Assembly (NCBI RefSeq): GCF_900155425.1
Contig: NZ_LT700189.1
Coordinates: forward strand, 799,787 to 863,786
Direction: 5' to 3'
Origin: Parabacteroides massiliensis
Lineage (GTDB): Bacteria; Bacteroidota; Bacteroidia; Bacteroidales; Tannerellaceae
DNA length: 64,000 bases
Both the position numbers and the translations under genes were made by a program. Every line of letters begins with the position of its first letter. The stretch's first letter is position 1. Positions 1-8,427 of the stretch are shown here, in pieces. The notes under the pieces were generated by a model that ran no database searches, was not told where the DNA came from, and worked only from the letters and a program-made list of their open reading frames with translations.

Positions 1-1
1 G

Positions 2-1744
2 ATGTATTTCACCCGCACCGGAATGAACGGAAAAGAACTGGTGACCGTCGATCCGTCGACCATGCAGGAAGATGTCCTGGCGGAAAACCTGCCGGAAGGC
101 AGCTTCAGCTTCACCCCGGACGAAAAGACATTGCTCTACACCATCCGGGAAGAAGGCCCTAAAGACGGACCGGATATGCTTCGCATCCTGGAACCGAACG
201 ACCGTCTGCCGGGGTTCCGCAACCGCTACTTCATCTGGCGCTACGATCTTCAGACCGGCCTGTACGAGCAGTTGACATATGGGCATAACAACACCTTCAT
301 CAACGATGTCAGTGCCGACAGCCGTTACCTGCTGTTCAGCACCAGCGAACAGGATTACACTTCGCTGCCTCACTCCAGCAATTCCATGTATAAGTTGGAT
401 TTGCAGACCATGGCGGTCGACACCTTATGGGAAAAAGCCAAATACATCAATGGAGCGACCTTCTCGCCGGACGGCAAACAGTTGATGGTGTCCGGTTCCG
501 GCAATGCGTTCGACAACATCGGCCTGAACATCAAAGAGGGGCAGATATCCAACACCTACGACGGACAGCTTTTCCTCTACGATCCGGCAACGCGGAAAGC
601 GAAAGCGCTTACCAAAGACTTCAACCCGAACGTCACGAGTGCAGTGTGGAGCAAATTCGACGGACAGATATACATGTTGACAGAGGATCAGGATTACCAG
701 CGTGTCTATACCTGCAATCCGGCCAACGGAAAAATCAGCCGACTCGACCTGCCGGAAGATGTCATCTACAATTATTCACTGGCCGAAACCGCTCCGGTCA
801 TGTACTACTACGGACAGAGCGTATCCAACGCCAACCGCCTGTACAGCTACAACACCAAGAGCAGGAAGACGCAACTGATCTACGACTTGTCGGCCGACAG
901 GCTGAAAGACATCAAGTTCGGAGAAGTGCACGACTGGAATTTCACTTCTGACGACGGAACCGTCATTCAAGGCCGCTATTATCTCCCGCCCAACTTCGAC
1001 GCTTCCCGGAAATATCCGATGATCGTCTATTACTACGGTGGAACCTCTCCTACTAACCGTGCGTTGGAACTCAGATACTCCATGCACATGTATGCCGCCC
1101 TCGGCTATGTGGTCTATACGTTGAACCCAAGCGGTACGACCGGGTTCGGACAAGAATTCGCCGCCCGTCACGTAAATGCCTGGGGAGACAAGACTGCCGA
1201 TGAAATCATCCGGGGGACAGAACTGTTCTGCAAAGAACATTCGTTTGTCAACCCGAAGAAAATCGGTTGTATCGGTGCCAGCTACGGCGGCTTCATGACA
1301 CAATATCTACAGACAAAAACCAACCTGTTTGCCGCCGCCGTCAGTCATGCAGGTATCAGTGCCCTGAGCGGATATTGGGGTGAAGGTTATTGGGGATACG
1401 GATATTGCTCGGTTGCCAATACAGGCACTTACCCGTGGAATAATCCGGAGTTTTATACCAAACATAGTCCGCTGTTCAATGCCGACAAGATCAAAACTCC
1501 TCTCCTTCTGCTTCACGGAAATGCCGACACGAATGTGCCCGTCGGTGAAAGCATCCAGATGTTCCTGGCTTTGAAACTACTTGGAAAAACAGTCGAATTC
1601 GTACAGGTAGACGGAGAGAACCACGGTATTGCGGATTATAAGAAACGCCTCGAATGGCAGAATACCATCTTTGCCTGGTTCGCCAAATACCTGAAAGACG
1701 AACCACAGTGGTGGGATGCTCTTTATCCGGAAAGACATCTATGA
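2..1744 (+). CDS. S9 family (DPP-IV-like) serine peptidase, 5'-truncated
   Basis: This is the C-terminal 580 residues of a prolyl-oligopeptidase-family peptidase; the true start lies outside the window. The first roughly 310 residues are beta-propeller-like, with repeated tyrosine- and aspartate-rich strands and a WD40-like 'SPDGKQL' segment. The last roughly 250 are an alpha/beta hydrolase domain. The nucleophile is the Ser of GASYGGF near residue 427. The Asp is in HGNADTNVP near residue 509 and the His in GENHG near residue 541, so the triad is complete. Family members usually remove dipeptides after proline or alanine in the periplasm; exact specificity cannot be read here. It ends 27 bp before the next gene. 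Confidence 0.9.
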   Translation: MYFTRTGMNGKELVTVDPSTMQEDVLAENLPEGSFSFTPDEKTLLYTIREEGPKDGPDMLRILEPNDRLPGFRNRYFIWRYDLQTGLYEQLTYGHNNTFINDVSADSRYLLFSTSEQDYTSLPHSSNSMYKLDLQTMAVDTLWEKAKYINGATFSPDGKQLMVSGSGNAFDNIGLNIKEGQISNTYDGQLFLYDPATRKAKALTKDFNPNVTSAVWSKFDGQIYMLTEDQDYQRVYTCNPANGKISRLDLPEDVIYNYSLAETAPVMYYYGQSVSNANRLYSYNTKSRKTQLIYDLSADRLKDIKFGEVHDWNFTSDDGTVIQGRYYLPPNFDASRKYPMIVYYYGGTSPTNRALELRYSMHMYAALGYVVYTLNPSGTTGFGQEFAARHVNAWGDKTADEIIRGTELFCKEHSFVNPKKIGCIGASYGGFMTQYLQTKTNLFAAAVSHAGISALSGYWGEGYWGYGYCSVANTGTYPWNNPEFYTKHSPLFNADKIKTPLLLLHGNADTNVPVGESIQMFLALKLLGKTVEFVQVDGENHGIADYKKRLEWQNTIFAWFAKYLKDEPQWWDALYPERHL

Positions 1745-1758
1745 CAGAATATAATTCG

Positions 1759-1766
1759 TATCTTTG
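1759..1766 (+). promoter_or_regulatory. Candidate -7 promoter element for the YgiQ gene
   Basis: TATCTTTG matches the Bacteroidetes TAnnTTTG element and ends only 5 bp before the ATG at 1772. Transcription would start at or next to the start codon, giving a leaderless or near-leaderless mRNA. I see no clear -33 TTTG at the usual distance, so this is a moderate call. Confidence 0.45.
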
Positions 1767-1771
1767 CAGCC

Positions 1772-3586
1772 ATGAAAACATTCAGACCGGAGGCATGGCT
1801 GCCTACTACAAAAAAAGAAGTTGAAGCCCGCGGATGGGACTATATAGATGTGATACTTTTCAGCGGAGACGCCTATGTGGACCATCCTTCATTCGGGGCT
1901 GCCGTCATCGGACGGACACTCGAAGCGATGGGACTGCGCGTAGCAATCGTTCCGCAACCGGACTGGCGTGGGGATTACCGGGATTTCAAAAAGCTGGGAG
2001 CCCCCCGCCTGTTCTTCGGTGTCTCTGCCGGAGCGATGGATTCGATGATCAACCACTATACGGCCAACAAGCGCCTGCGCAGCGATGATGCCTACACACC
2101 GGACCGCCGTGCCGGCATGCGCCCCGATTATCCCAGCATCGTTTACACGAAGATACTGAAAGAAATCTACCCGGATGTTCCCGTCGTACTGGGTGGCATA
2201 GAGGCTTCTTTGCGGCGGGTCACACATTACGACTACTGGCAGGACAAACTGCTCCCCGGAATCCTGAAAGACAGCCCAGCCGATTTGCTGATATACGGCA
2301 TGGGGGAACTTCCTCTGAAAGAACTGGTCAGCCGGCTACAGGCGGGAACTCCCTTCCGCGAGATCAAAGACATACGGCAAACAGCCTATCTGGCTGACAC
2401 GGTAGAGCCACTCCCGGACGATATCAATCTTTTTTCCCACGAAGAATGCCTGCGCGACAAACTGAAACAGGCGAAGAACTTCAGACACATAGAGGAAGAA
2501 TCCAACAAACAGCAGGCTTCTCGTATCCTGCAAAAGGTAGGCAGACAGACAATAGTCGTCAATCCTCCTTTCCCGCCTATGACGGAAGAAGAGATAGATG
2601 CGTCGTTCGACCTGCCCTACACCCGCCTGCCCCATCCCAAATACAAAGGAAAGACGATACCGGCTTTCGAGATGATCAAGTTCTCGGTAAATATCCACCG
2701 GGGATGTTTCGGAGGCTGTGCTTTCTGTACCATCTCGGCACATCAGGGGAAGTTCATCGCTTCGCGAAGCAAAGAGTCGATACTGAAAGAAGTGAAGAAG
2801 ATTACGCAGATGCCGGACTTCAAAGGATATCTGAGCGATCTCGGCGGTCCTTCGGCCAATATGTACCGGATGAAAGGAAAGAATCCGGATATCTGCGCCC
2901 GGTGCAAGAAGCCGTCATGCATCTCTCCTGTCGTCTGCAAGAACCTGAATGCAGATCATACGCCGCTGTTAGAGATATACAAAGAAGTGGATAGTATGCC
3001 GGGAATCAAACGTTCGTTTATCGGTAGCGGTGTCCGCTATGACCTGCTCTTGCACCGGTATGAGGATGACAATCTGAACAAGGCTGCCCATACCTATATG
3101 GAGGAACTGATAGCCCGCCATGTTTCCGGCCGCCTCAAAGTCGCTCCCGAACATACGGAAGACAATGTCCTGAAGATGATGCGCAAACCGTCATTCGAAC
3201 TTTTCGGGCAATTCAAAAAGATATTCGACCGTGTAAACAAACAACACGGACTGAACCAGCAACTAATCCCTTATTTCATATCCAGCCATCCCGGTTGCAC
3301 CGAGGCGGATATGGCAAACCTGGCCATCCAAACCAAGAAGCTGCATTTCCAACTCGAACAGGTACAGGATTTCACCCCCACTCCCATGACGTTAGCAACG
3401 GAGATGTACTACACGGGTTATCATCCTTATACATTGGAAAAGGTATATACGGCCCATACGAAAGAACAGAAACTGGCACAGCGCCAGTTCTTCTTCTGGT
3501 ATAAACCGGAGTTCCGACGCCAGATCACACAAGCGTTGCAAAAGATAGGAAAGAAAGATTTGATCGGAAAGTTGTTCGGAAAGTAA
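1772..3586 (+). CDS. YgiQ family radical SAM protein
   Basis: The protein is 604 residues, in the usual range for the family. It starts with the YgiQ N-terminal region ('FRPEAWLPTTKKEVEARGWD'). A radical SAM cluster motif CFGGCAFC follows near residues 312-319, where three Cys would hold a 4Fe-4S cluster that cleaves S-adenosylmethionine. The C-terminal third has more conserved Cys (CARCKKPSC, VVC) and ends in a basic tail. The physiological substrate of YgiQ proteins is not established as far as I know, so no reaction is assigned. It follows the S9 peptidase at 27 bp but has its own candidate promoter. Confidence 0.9.
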   Translation: MKTFRPEAWLPTTKKEVEARGWDYIDVILFSGDAYVDHPSFGAAVIGRTLEAMGLRVAIVPQPDWRGDYRDFKKLGAPRLFFGVSAGAMDSMINHYTANKRLRSDDAYTPDRRAGMRPDYPSIVYTKILKEIYPDVPVVLGGIEASLRRVTHYDYWQDKLLPGILKDSPADLLIYGMGELPLKELVSRLQAGTPFREIKDIRQTAYLADTVEPLPDDINLFSHEECLRDKLKQAKNFRHIEEESNKQQASRILQKVGRQTIVVNPPFPPMTEEEIDASFDLPYTRLPHPKYKGKTIPAFEMIKFSVNIHRGCFGGCAFCTISAHQGKFIASRSKESILKEVKKITQMPDFKGYLSDLGGPSANMYRMKGKNPDICARCKKPSCISPVVCKNLNADHTPLLEIYKEVDSMPGIKRSFIGSGVRYDLLLHRYEDDNLNKAAHTYMEELIARHVSGRLKVAPEHTEDNVLKMMRKPSFELFGQFKKIFDRVNKQHGLNQQLIPYFISSHPGCTEADMANLAIQTKKLHFQLEQVQDFTPTPMTLATEMYYTGYHPYTLEKVYTAHTKEQKLAQRQFFFWYKPEFRRQITQALQKIGKKDLIGKLFGK

Positions 3587-3606
3587 GTTGCCAAGCGATA
3601 TAAAAC

Positions 3607-3669
3607 AAAAGGGCGGTGTGTATTCTATGTTTTCATGCAAGTAAAACATAGAATACACACCGCCCTTTT
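3607..3669. terminator. Very long perfect hairpin between convergent genes
   Basis: Two perfectly complementary 27-base arms (3607-3633 and 3643-3669) flank a 9-base loop, with A- and T-rich ends. It lies between the + strand YgiQ gene and the - strand ridA gene and should terminate transcription from both sides. A 27-bp perfect stem is much longer than a typical intrinsic terminator. Confidence 0.85.
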
Positions 3670-3681
3670 TCTAAATACAGC

Positions 3682-4062
3682 TTATTCCTTTACGGCAATC
3701 ACTTCAATCTCTACCAGGCCGTTCTTCGGCAATGTCTTGACTGCAACGGCAGAACGAGCCGGGAAAGTTCCTTCGAACTGAGAAGCATACACTTCGTTCA
3801 TAGCAGCGAAATCACCCATGTCAGCCAGGAATACGGTTGTCTTTACGACATCGTTGATGCTGAGGCCGGCTTCTTTCAAGATTGCCTGTATATTCTTGAA
3901 TGCCTGTGCGGTCTGCTCTTTCACTCCTCCTTCAGCAAAATTGCCTGTTGCGGGGTCAAGTCCCAACTGGCCGGAAGCAAACAGCATATTTCCTACTTGC
4001 ACAGCCTGGCTGTACGGGCCGATAGCGGCTGGTGCATTTTTTGTTGCGATAACTTTCTTCAT
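3682..4062 (-). CDS. ridA: RidA family reactive intermediate deaminase
   Basis: The 126-residue protein carries the RidA/YjgF signature throughout: N-terminal 'ATKNAPAAIGPYSQAV', central 'NMLFASGQLGLDP', and C-terminal 'PARSAVAVKTLPKNGLVEIE'. The Arg of PARSAV is the residue that holds the substrate carboxylate in the family. RidA hydrolyses reactive enamine/imine intermediates released by PLP-dependent dehydratases, protecting other PLP enzymes. It lies 21 bp after the end of rlmB on the same strand and is probably cotranscribed with it. The long hairpin at 3607-3669 follows. Confidence 0.93.
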   Translation of the reverse strand: MKKVIATKNAPAAIGPYSQAVQVGNMLFASGQLGLDPATGNFAEGGVKEQTAQAFKNIQAILKEAGLSINDVVKTTVFLADMGDFAAMNEVYASQFEGTFPARSAVAVKTLPKNGLVEIEVIAVKE

Positions 4063-4083
4063 TGTTTCTTTATTTTTATAACG

Positions 4084-4833
4084 TTATTGTGCTTGTTCAT
4101 TCATCCGCTGGCGAACCACTTCATAGATAAGAATGGAAGAGGCGACCGATACGTTCAGCGAACCGATCGTGCCGAACTGCGGAATCTTCACCATGCTGTC
4201 GCAGATACGAAGATTATCCATCGAAACTCCCTTATCTTCCGCTCCCATTACGATAGCCACAGGTCCGTCATACTTGATAGATGTATAATTCTCAAAAGCT
4301 TTTTCACTGGCCGCATAGACTTTTACGCCGGAGGCCTGTAAGAAACGGATGGCTTCCGTAATGCTTTTTTCCTTGCAGACAGGCAATACATGGAGTGCAC
4401 CTGCCGAGGTCTTAATCGCATCGGCATTCACCGTCACGCTTCCTCTTGAAGGAATCACGATCGCATCCACACCGGCACATTCGCAGGTACGGGCAATAGC
4501 ACCGAAGTTACGGACATCCGTAACCCCATCCAACAAGACGATAAACGGATTCTTTCCTTGTTCATATACAAACGGAATAATATTTTCCAACCGTTCGTAC
4601 GTGACAGCCGGGATAAAGGCTATTACCCCTTGATGGTTCTTACGCGTCAAACGATCGAGACGTTCGGCAGGCACACGCTGTACAGGTATGTCTCGCCCTT
4701 TCAGAACTTCAAACAGCTCGCGGGACAGGTCTCCCTGCAATTCACGTTTCACCAATATTTTATCAATCTCCTTATCGGCCTGGATTGCCTCTATCACGGC
4801 ACGGATGCCGAACACCATTTCGTTTTCTTTCAT
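4084..4833 (-). CDS. rlmB: 23S rRNA (guanosine-2'-O-)-methyltransferase, TrmH/RlmB family
   Basis: The 249-residue protein matches RlmB/TrmH in length and order. An N-terminal substrate-binding domain ('VFGIRAVIEAIQADKEIDKI') is followed by the SPOUT methyltransferase domain. Knot motifs are visible: 'DGVTDVRNFGAIARTCE', 'AIVMGAEDKGVS' and 'IPQFGTIGSLNVSVA'. In Escherichia coli RlmB methylates G2251 in the peptidyl-transferase P loop; the exact target here is inferred. A candidate promoter and a palindromic leader lie upstream (4861-4902), and ridA follows. Confidence 0.9.
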   Translation of the reverse strand: MKENEMVFGIRAVIEAIQADKEIDKILVKRELQGDLSRELFEVLKGRDIPVQRVPAERLDRLTRKNHQGVIAFIPAVTYERLENIIPFVYEQGKNPFIVLLDGVTDVRNFGAIARTCECAGVDAIVIPSRGSVTVNADAIKTSAGALHVLPVCKEKSITEAIRFLQASGVKVYAASEKAFENYTSIKYDGPVAIVMGAEDKGVSMDNLRICDSMVKIPQFGTIGSLNVSVASSILIYEVVRQRMNEQAQ

Positions 4834-4860
4834 TATGCTATATCTTTTCCGTTTTTATCA

Positions 4861-4902
4861 CCGGGCTAATCGATTAGCCCGGCTCTGAGTCCGACAAAGG
4901 TA
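4861..4902 (-). promoter_or_regulatory. 22-bp perfect palindrome plus -7 promoter element before rlmB
   Basis: A perfect palindrome (CCGGGCTAATCGATTAGCCC plus GG) occupies 4861-4882, and on the - strand TACCTTTG at 4895-4902 fits the -7 consensus. The palindrome can form a 9-bp stem with a TCGA loop. It lies in the predicted rlmB leader and directly after the upstream gene ending at 4921, so it may serve as that gene's terminator, an rlmB leader hairpin, or a protein-binding site. Confidence 0.55.
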
Positions 4903-4920
4903 CAAAGATTTACGCTTTTA

Positions 4921-5775
4921 TTATATATTTTTCTCCATGTTCCGCCTGTTGCTCGTCCGTTGACGGCTATTTGAGCGAGCCTTGCTGGAGCGCTTGTCCT
5001 CTTTTTTGTCCTTATCGTAACGTTTATCCCCATTCCGGTCCGGACGTTTTTTATCATATTTATCCTGATTGTACTTGTTTTTGTGATTATCGTACTTATT
5101 CTTGTGATTATCGGGACCGGGACGACCTCCCTGAAAGTTCGAACGGTCGTATTTGCCGGGTTTCCACTGTCCATTGTCATGGTGGGGACGGCCATCGTTA
5201 TGATTCGGTTGAGGACGATCATACCTGTCCGGCTTCCATTGTCCGTGGTTGTGACCGGGACGATCATACTTGCCGGGATACCATTTACCGTCATCAAAGC
5301 GGTCGAACCACCGGTTGTTCGTATATTCCCATTGGCAATGCCAGTAATGATCCTCATAATGGTGACAGACATTGGACGGACGATAGTGCGGATAGTGCGG
5401 ATTATTGTACCATCCTCTCCAATCATGGATACGCGTCGGTGTCTCACGGACAAACCGCACATACAAACGGAACTGTGAAGGTGAAAAGATACGTTGCAAT
5501 TTCCGGTCTCGTTCCATACGCAACTTATATATCTTCTGGGCAGACTGGTCCCAATAACGGTAATGCTTACATGCTTCACGCTCGATCCTCTCTCCGTACC
5601 GGTGAATGATCTTATGATACTCGGCCGCCTGACGGTTCGTCATACGGATTGCCTGTTCCATCCAAAGGCAGTTCTGACAATGAGGTTCATTCCACCCGAA
5701 ACTGATCCAAAACTGTGCATATCCCTGCAAGCTGCAAAAAAGGACTGCCATTAATATAATACTCAATCTCTTCAT
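4921..5775 (-). CDS. Secreted His/Arg/Asp-rich protein of unknown function
   Basis: The 284-residue protein begins with a clear signal peptide (MKRLSIILMAVLFCSLQGYAQ). Residues about 25-130 are rich in Trp, Tyr, His and Cys ('EPHCQNCLWMEQ', 'YYHIHRYG'-like stretches). From about residue 150 it is low-complexity, with a degenerate repeat around W-x-P-[GD]-[KR]-Y-D-R seen three times and spaced by His/Asn/Gly linkers. The last 70 residues are very basic (KYDNHKNKYNQDKYDKK). I recognise no named family. The His-rich repeats could bind metal ions or nucleic acid in the envelope, but this is inference. Confidence 0.75.
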   Translation of the reverse strand: MKRLSIILMAVLFCSLQGYAQFWISFGWNEPHCQNCLWMEQAIRMTNRQAAEYHKIIHRYGERIEREACKHYRYWDQSAQKIYKLRMERDRKLQRIFSPSQFRLYVRFVRETPTRIHDWRGWYNNPHYPHYRPSNVCHHYEDHYWHCQWEYTNNRWFDRFDDGKWYPGKYDRPGHNHGQWKPDRYDRPQPNHNDGRPHHDNGQWKPGKYDRSNFQGGRPGPDNHKNKYDNHKNKYNQDKYDKKRPDRNGDKRYDKDKKEDKRSSKARSNSRQRTSNRRNMEKNI

Positions 5776-5840
5776 GACATTCGATTTTTAATTAACACTT
5801 ACACTTTGTTGCTATTATGACCATACAGCGATGAAAAGGT

Positions 5841-7508
5841 TTAATTTCTCGCTTTCAACAATTCTTTCGCATTCGCAATCGAAGCACTGGTCAGCGAAGC
5901 GCCGCTCAGCATACGCGCAATTTCTTTCACGCGCTCTTCCTTACTCATTTTCCGGATGCGGGTAACGGTCCGGTCATCCGTATCTTCCTTATAGACAAAA
6001 TAATGATCTTTTCCTTTAGCTGCGATCTGGGGAAGATGGGTAATGGCAAAAACCTGCATCTTCGTGCCCAGTTCCTGCATGATATCCCCCATTTTATCGG
6101 CAATATCCCCGGAAACCCCCGTATCCACTTCATCAAAAATAATGGCTGGCAACGCTGTAAATCCGGCAATCATCGCCTTGATACATAACATCAGGCGGGA
6201 TATCTCGCCACCGGATGCCGTCTGAGCCACCGGTTGCAGTTCCGCACTCTTATTGGCGGAAAACATAAACCGGATTTCGTCCATTCCATCGCTTTCCGGC
6301 TCTTGTTTGGGAACAAAGTCGATCGCAAAACGCATATTCGGCATACCCAGCGGAACAACCATTTCCATCAATTGGGAGGCGATGGCTTTTGAAGCGATCT
6401 TACGCTGCTCGCTCAATACGGCCGCCTGTTGAAGCAATTCCCGGTGAGAGACCTCCAACTGTTTCTTTAACGATTCGATCTGTTCATCGAAAGAATCGAT
6501 CTCCTTCAGCTGCTCATCATATTTATCCCGCAATTCCATCAGTTCTTCGACTTTGGAAACCCGGTGTTTCTGTTCCAAGGTGTATAACGTATTGAGACGT
6601 TCGTTCACCCAGTCCAAGCGTTCGGGATTAAATTCGACATCTTCCTTCAGCACTTCCGTTTCGGAAGCCAGGTCGTTCATATCGATATAGGCAGAACGCA
6701 GGCGTTCGGCTATTTCTTTTGCTTTCGGGTAATAACGTTCCAGGTTGTCTGCGGTGGAAAGGGCTTCTTTTATCAGTTGGACGGCTCCTTGTTGTTCCTC
6801 CCCGTCCAGCAGTTGGGTGATCTTATAAAGAGAACCTTTTATCTCTTCGGCATGGGAAAGGGTTTCCAACTCCTGTTCCAGTTCCTCCTGCTCACCGGCT
6901 ACCAAACCGGCATCGGTCAGCTGCTCCAACTGGAAACGCACATAGTCTTCCTCCTGCTTCGTCTGAAGAGCCTTTTCACTCAGTTCTTTCAGTTCTCTTC
7001 TCAAAGACTGGTAACGACTGTACTCCTTCCGGTAGAGGATCAGCAGGATATCGTTTTCGGCCATTACATCGATTACTTTCAGTTGAAAGCGGTTATCCCC
7101 CAACAAAAGATTCTGGTGTTGCGAATGGATATCGATCAGCCGGCTCCCCAATTCCTTCACCACGGAGAGCGGGACAGGCGAATCGTTTACAAAAGCACGA
7201 GATTTTCCCGATGCAAACAACTCCCGGCGAAGGATGCAAATCTCCGCATCATATTCCAGGTCATTCGTGAGAAAGAATTCTTCCAGTTTATAGCGGGAAA
7301 CATCGAAGACTGCTTCTATCACACATTTTTCAGAACCTTTCTTAATGCTCTTTCCATCCGCACGCTGTCCCAAAACCAGGGAAAGAGCACCCAATATAAT
7401 GGACTTTCCTGCACCCGTCTCACCGGTTATCACAGAAAAACCTTTGTCGAACTTAATGTCCAGGCTGTCTATCAAAACAAAGTTCCGTATGAATAAAGAC
7501 TTCAGCAT
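5841..7508 (-). CDS. recN: DNA repair protein RecN
   Basis: The 555-residue protein has the typical SMC-like RecN layout. The N-terminal ATPase half carries Walker A GETGAGKS (near residue 31). A central coiled-coil stretch (about residues 150-370) is rich in Glu, Leu and Lys. The C-terminal half has an ABC-type signature 'TASGGEISRLML' and Walker B 'AIIFDEVDTGVSG'. RecN holds and compacts DNA ends during double-strand break repair. It is the last gene of a tight run coaBC-DUF4835-recN, 13 bp after the DUF4835 gene. That linkage is common in Bacteroidales. Confidence 0.95.
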   Translation of the reverse strand: MLKSLFIRNFVLIDSLDIKFDKGFSVITGETGAGKSIILGALSLVLGQRADGKSIKKGSEKCVIEAVFDVSRYKLEEFFLTNDLEYDAEICILRRELFASGKSRAFVNDSPVPLSVVKELGSRLIDIHSQHQNLLLGDNRFQLKVIDVMAENDILLILYRKEYSRYQSLRRELKELSEKALQTKQEEDYVRFQLEQLTDAGLVAGEQEELEQELETLSHAEEIKGSLYKITQLLDGEEQQGAVQLIKEALSTADNLERYYPKAKEIAERLRSAYIDMNDLASETEVLKEDVEFNPERLDWVNERLNTLYTLEQKHRVSKVEELMELRDKYDEQLKEIDSFDEQIESLKKQLEVSHRELLQQAAVLSEQRKIASKAIASQLMEMVVPLGMPNMRFAIDFVPKQEPESDGMDEIRFMFSANKSAELQPVAQTASGGEISRLMLCIKAMIAGFTALPAIIFDEVDTGVSGDIADKMGDIMQELGTKMQVFAITHLPQIAAKGKDHYFVYKEDTDDRTVTRIRKMSKEERVKEIARMLSGASLTSASIANAKELLKARN

Positions 7509-7521
7509 AGCTATTTCCAGA

Positions 7522-8427
7522 TTACTTTTTAAGTGATTCCATACGCGTCGTGAGGGCAGGATACAGGTTTGACAACATTTTGTAGCCTTCCTGCTTCTCC
7601 GTCGCCGTAGCTTTCGAATAGATCAAAACGACTTCATCCAGTTTGGAGTCGGCGAACATCTGAAGCAACGGCGATGTCGGCCGGGTACTCTTGACCTGCT
7701 CCAGAACCGGAAGCAAACCGATTACGGTCGTACGGCCACGATCCGGGTTTGCGGCCATTTCATCGAGTCCCTTACGATGATAGTTATACCACATATCCCG
7801 AAACAGTTCCGAAGTATTGTCCGTCAGAGCTGTTGCCAGAGCATGGCGGTTACGGTCGTTTTCAAAAGCTTTCCACCCTGTCCATGTCGGTTGCGCCTGT
7901 GCCAGGCTCACGATCTGCATGGCCTGTCCGAGGAAGGCTGTGCCTCCTTTCGGGGAAAAGCTGTCGAAATCCAGCCCAAGGATCGTATAGATATAGAAAA
8001 CAACCGTTGCGATCAGGTTGCTGCTCAACGTATTTTCGGTGTATTCCAACGGTTCGAACTCCGTATAGTCGAAAGAAAGTTCCGTGTCGCGATAATTCAG
8101 CAACGTAGTGGTGTAGCTGGAGTTATATACCGGACGGCGTGCCTGCACCTGTATCTCGCCTTTAAAACTATTGTCCGATACCATTTCGTTGATGATGAGA
8201 GTCATGGAGCAGTCGATACGTTCGTTCACGGCGAAAGTAGCATCTGTCCACTTTTTGTTATTGACGAAATCATTCAATGCATCCTGCAAGGTTTTGAATA
8301 CCTGCTTATTCGTACTCTGCACCTTATCACTGTTTATGGTGATGCGGGCATTCAACTCCTGCGCCTTACCTATAAAAGGAGCAGCTCCCAACAAGCATAT
8401 GCATAACAATTTCTTAATCATTCTCAT
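7522..8427 (-). CDS. DUF4835 family exported protein
   Basis: The 301-residue protein has an N-terminal signal peptide (MIKKLLCICLLGAAPFIGKA) and matches the Bacteroidetes family I know as DUF4835: 'ELNARITINSDKVQSTNKQVFKTL', 'LNYRDTELSFDYTEFEPLEY' and 'LDFDSFSPKGGTAF' are typical. Its function is unknown. It overlaps the end of coaBC by 4 bp (ATGA), suggesting translational coupling, and recN follows at 13 bp. An alternative start two codons in (MIKK) would remove the overlap. This envelope protein sits stably between a coenzyme A gene and a repair gene, and the reason is not evident. Confidence 0.88.
   Translation of the reverse strand: MRMIKKLLCICLLGAAPFIGKAQELNARITINSDKVQSTNKQVFKTLQDALNDFVNNKKWTDATFAVNERIDCSMTLIINEMVSDNSFKGEIQVQARRPVYNSSYTTTLLNYRDTELSFDYTEFEPLEYTENTLSSNLIATVVFYIYTILGLDFDSFSPKGGTAFLGQAMQIVSLAQAQPTWTGWKAFENDRNRHALATALTDNTSELFRDMWYNYHRKGLDEMAANPDRGRTTVIGLLPVLEQVKSTRPTSPLLQMFADSKLDEVVLIYSKATATEKQEGYKMLSNLYPALTTRMESLKK

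Noticed and set aside
4866-5579. 237-codon - strand frame rich in Thr, Arg, Ile and Met overlapping the His-rich protein gene
   Set aside because: It is a shifted reading of the repetitive gene at 4921-5775, which has the signal peptide and a coherent sequence.
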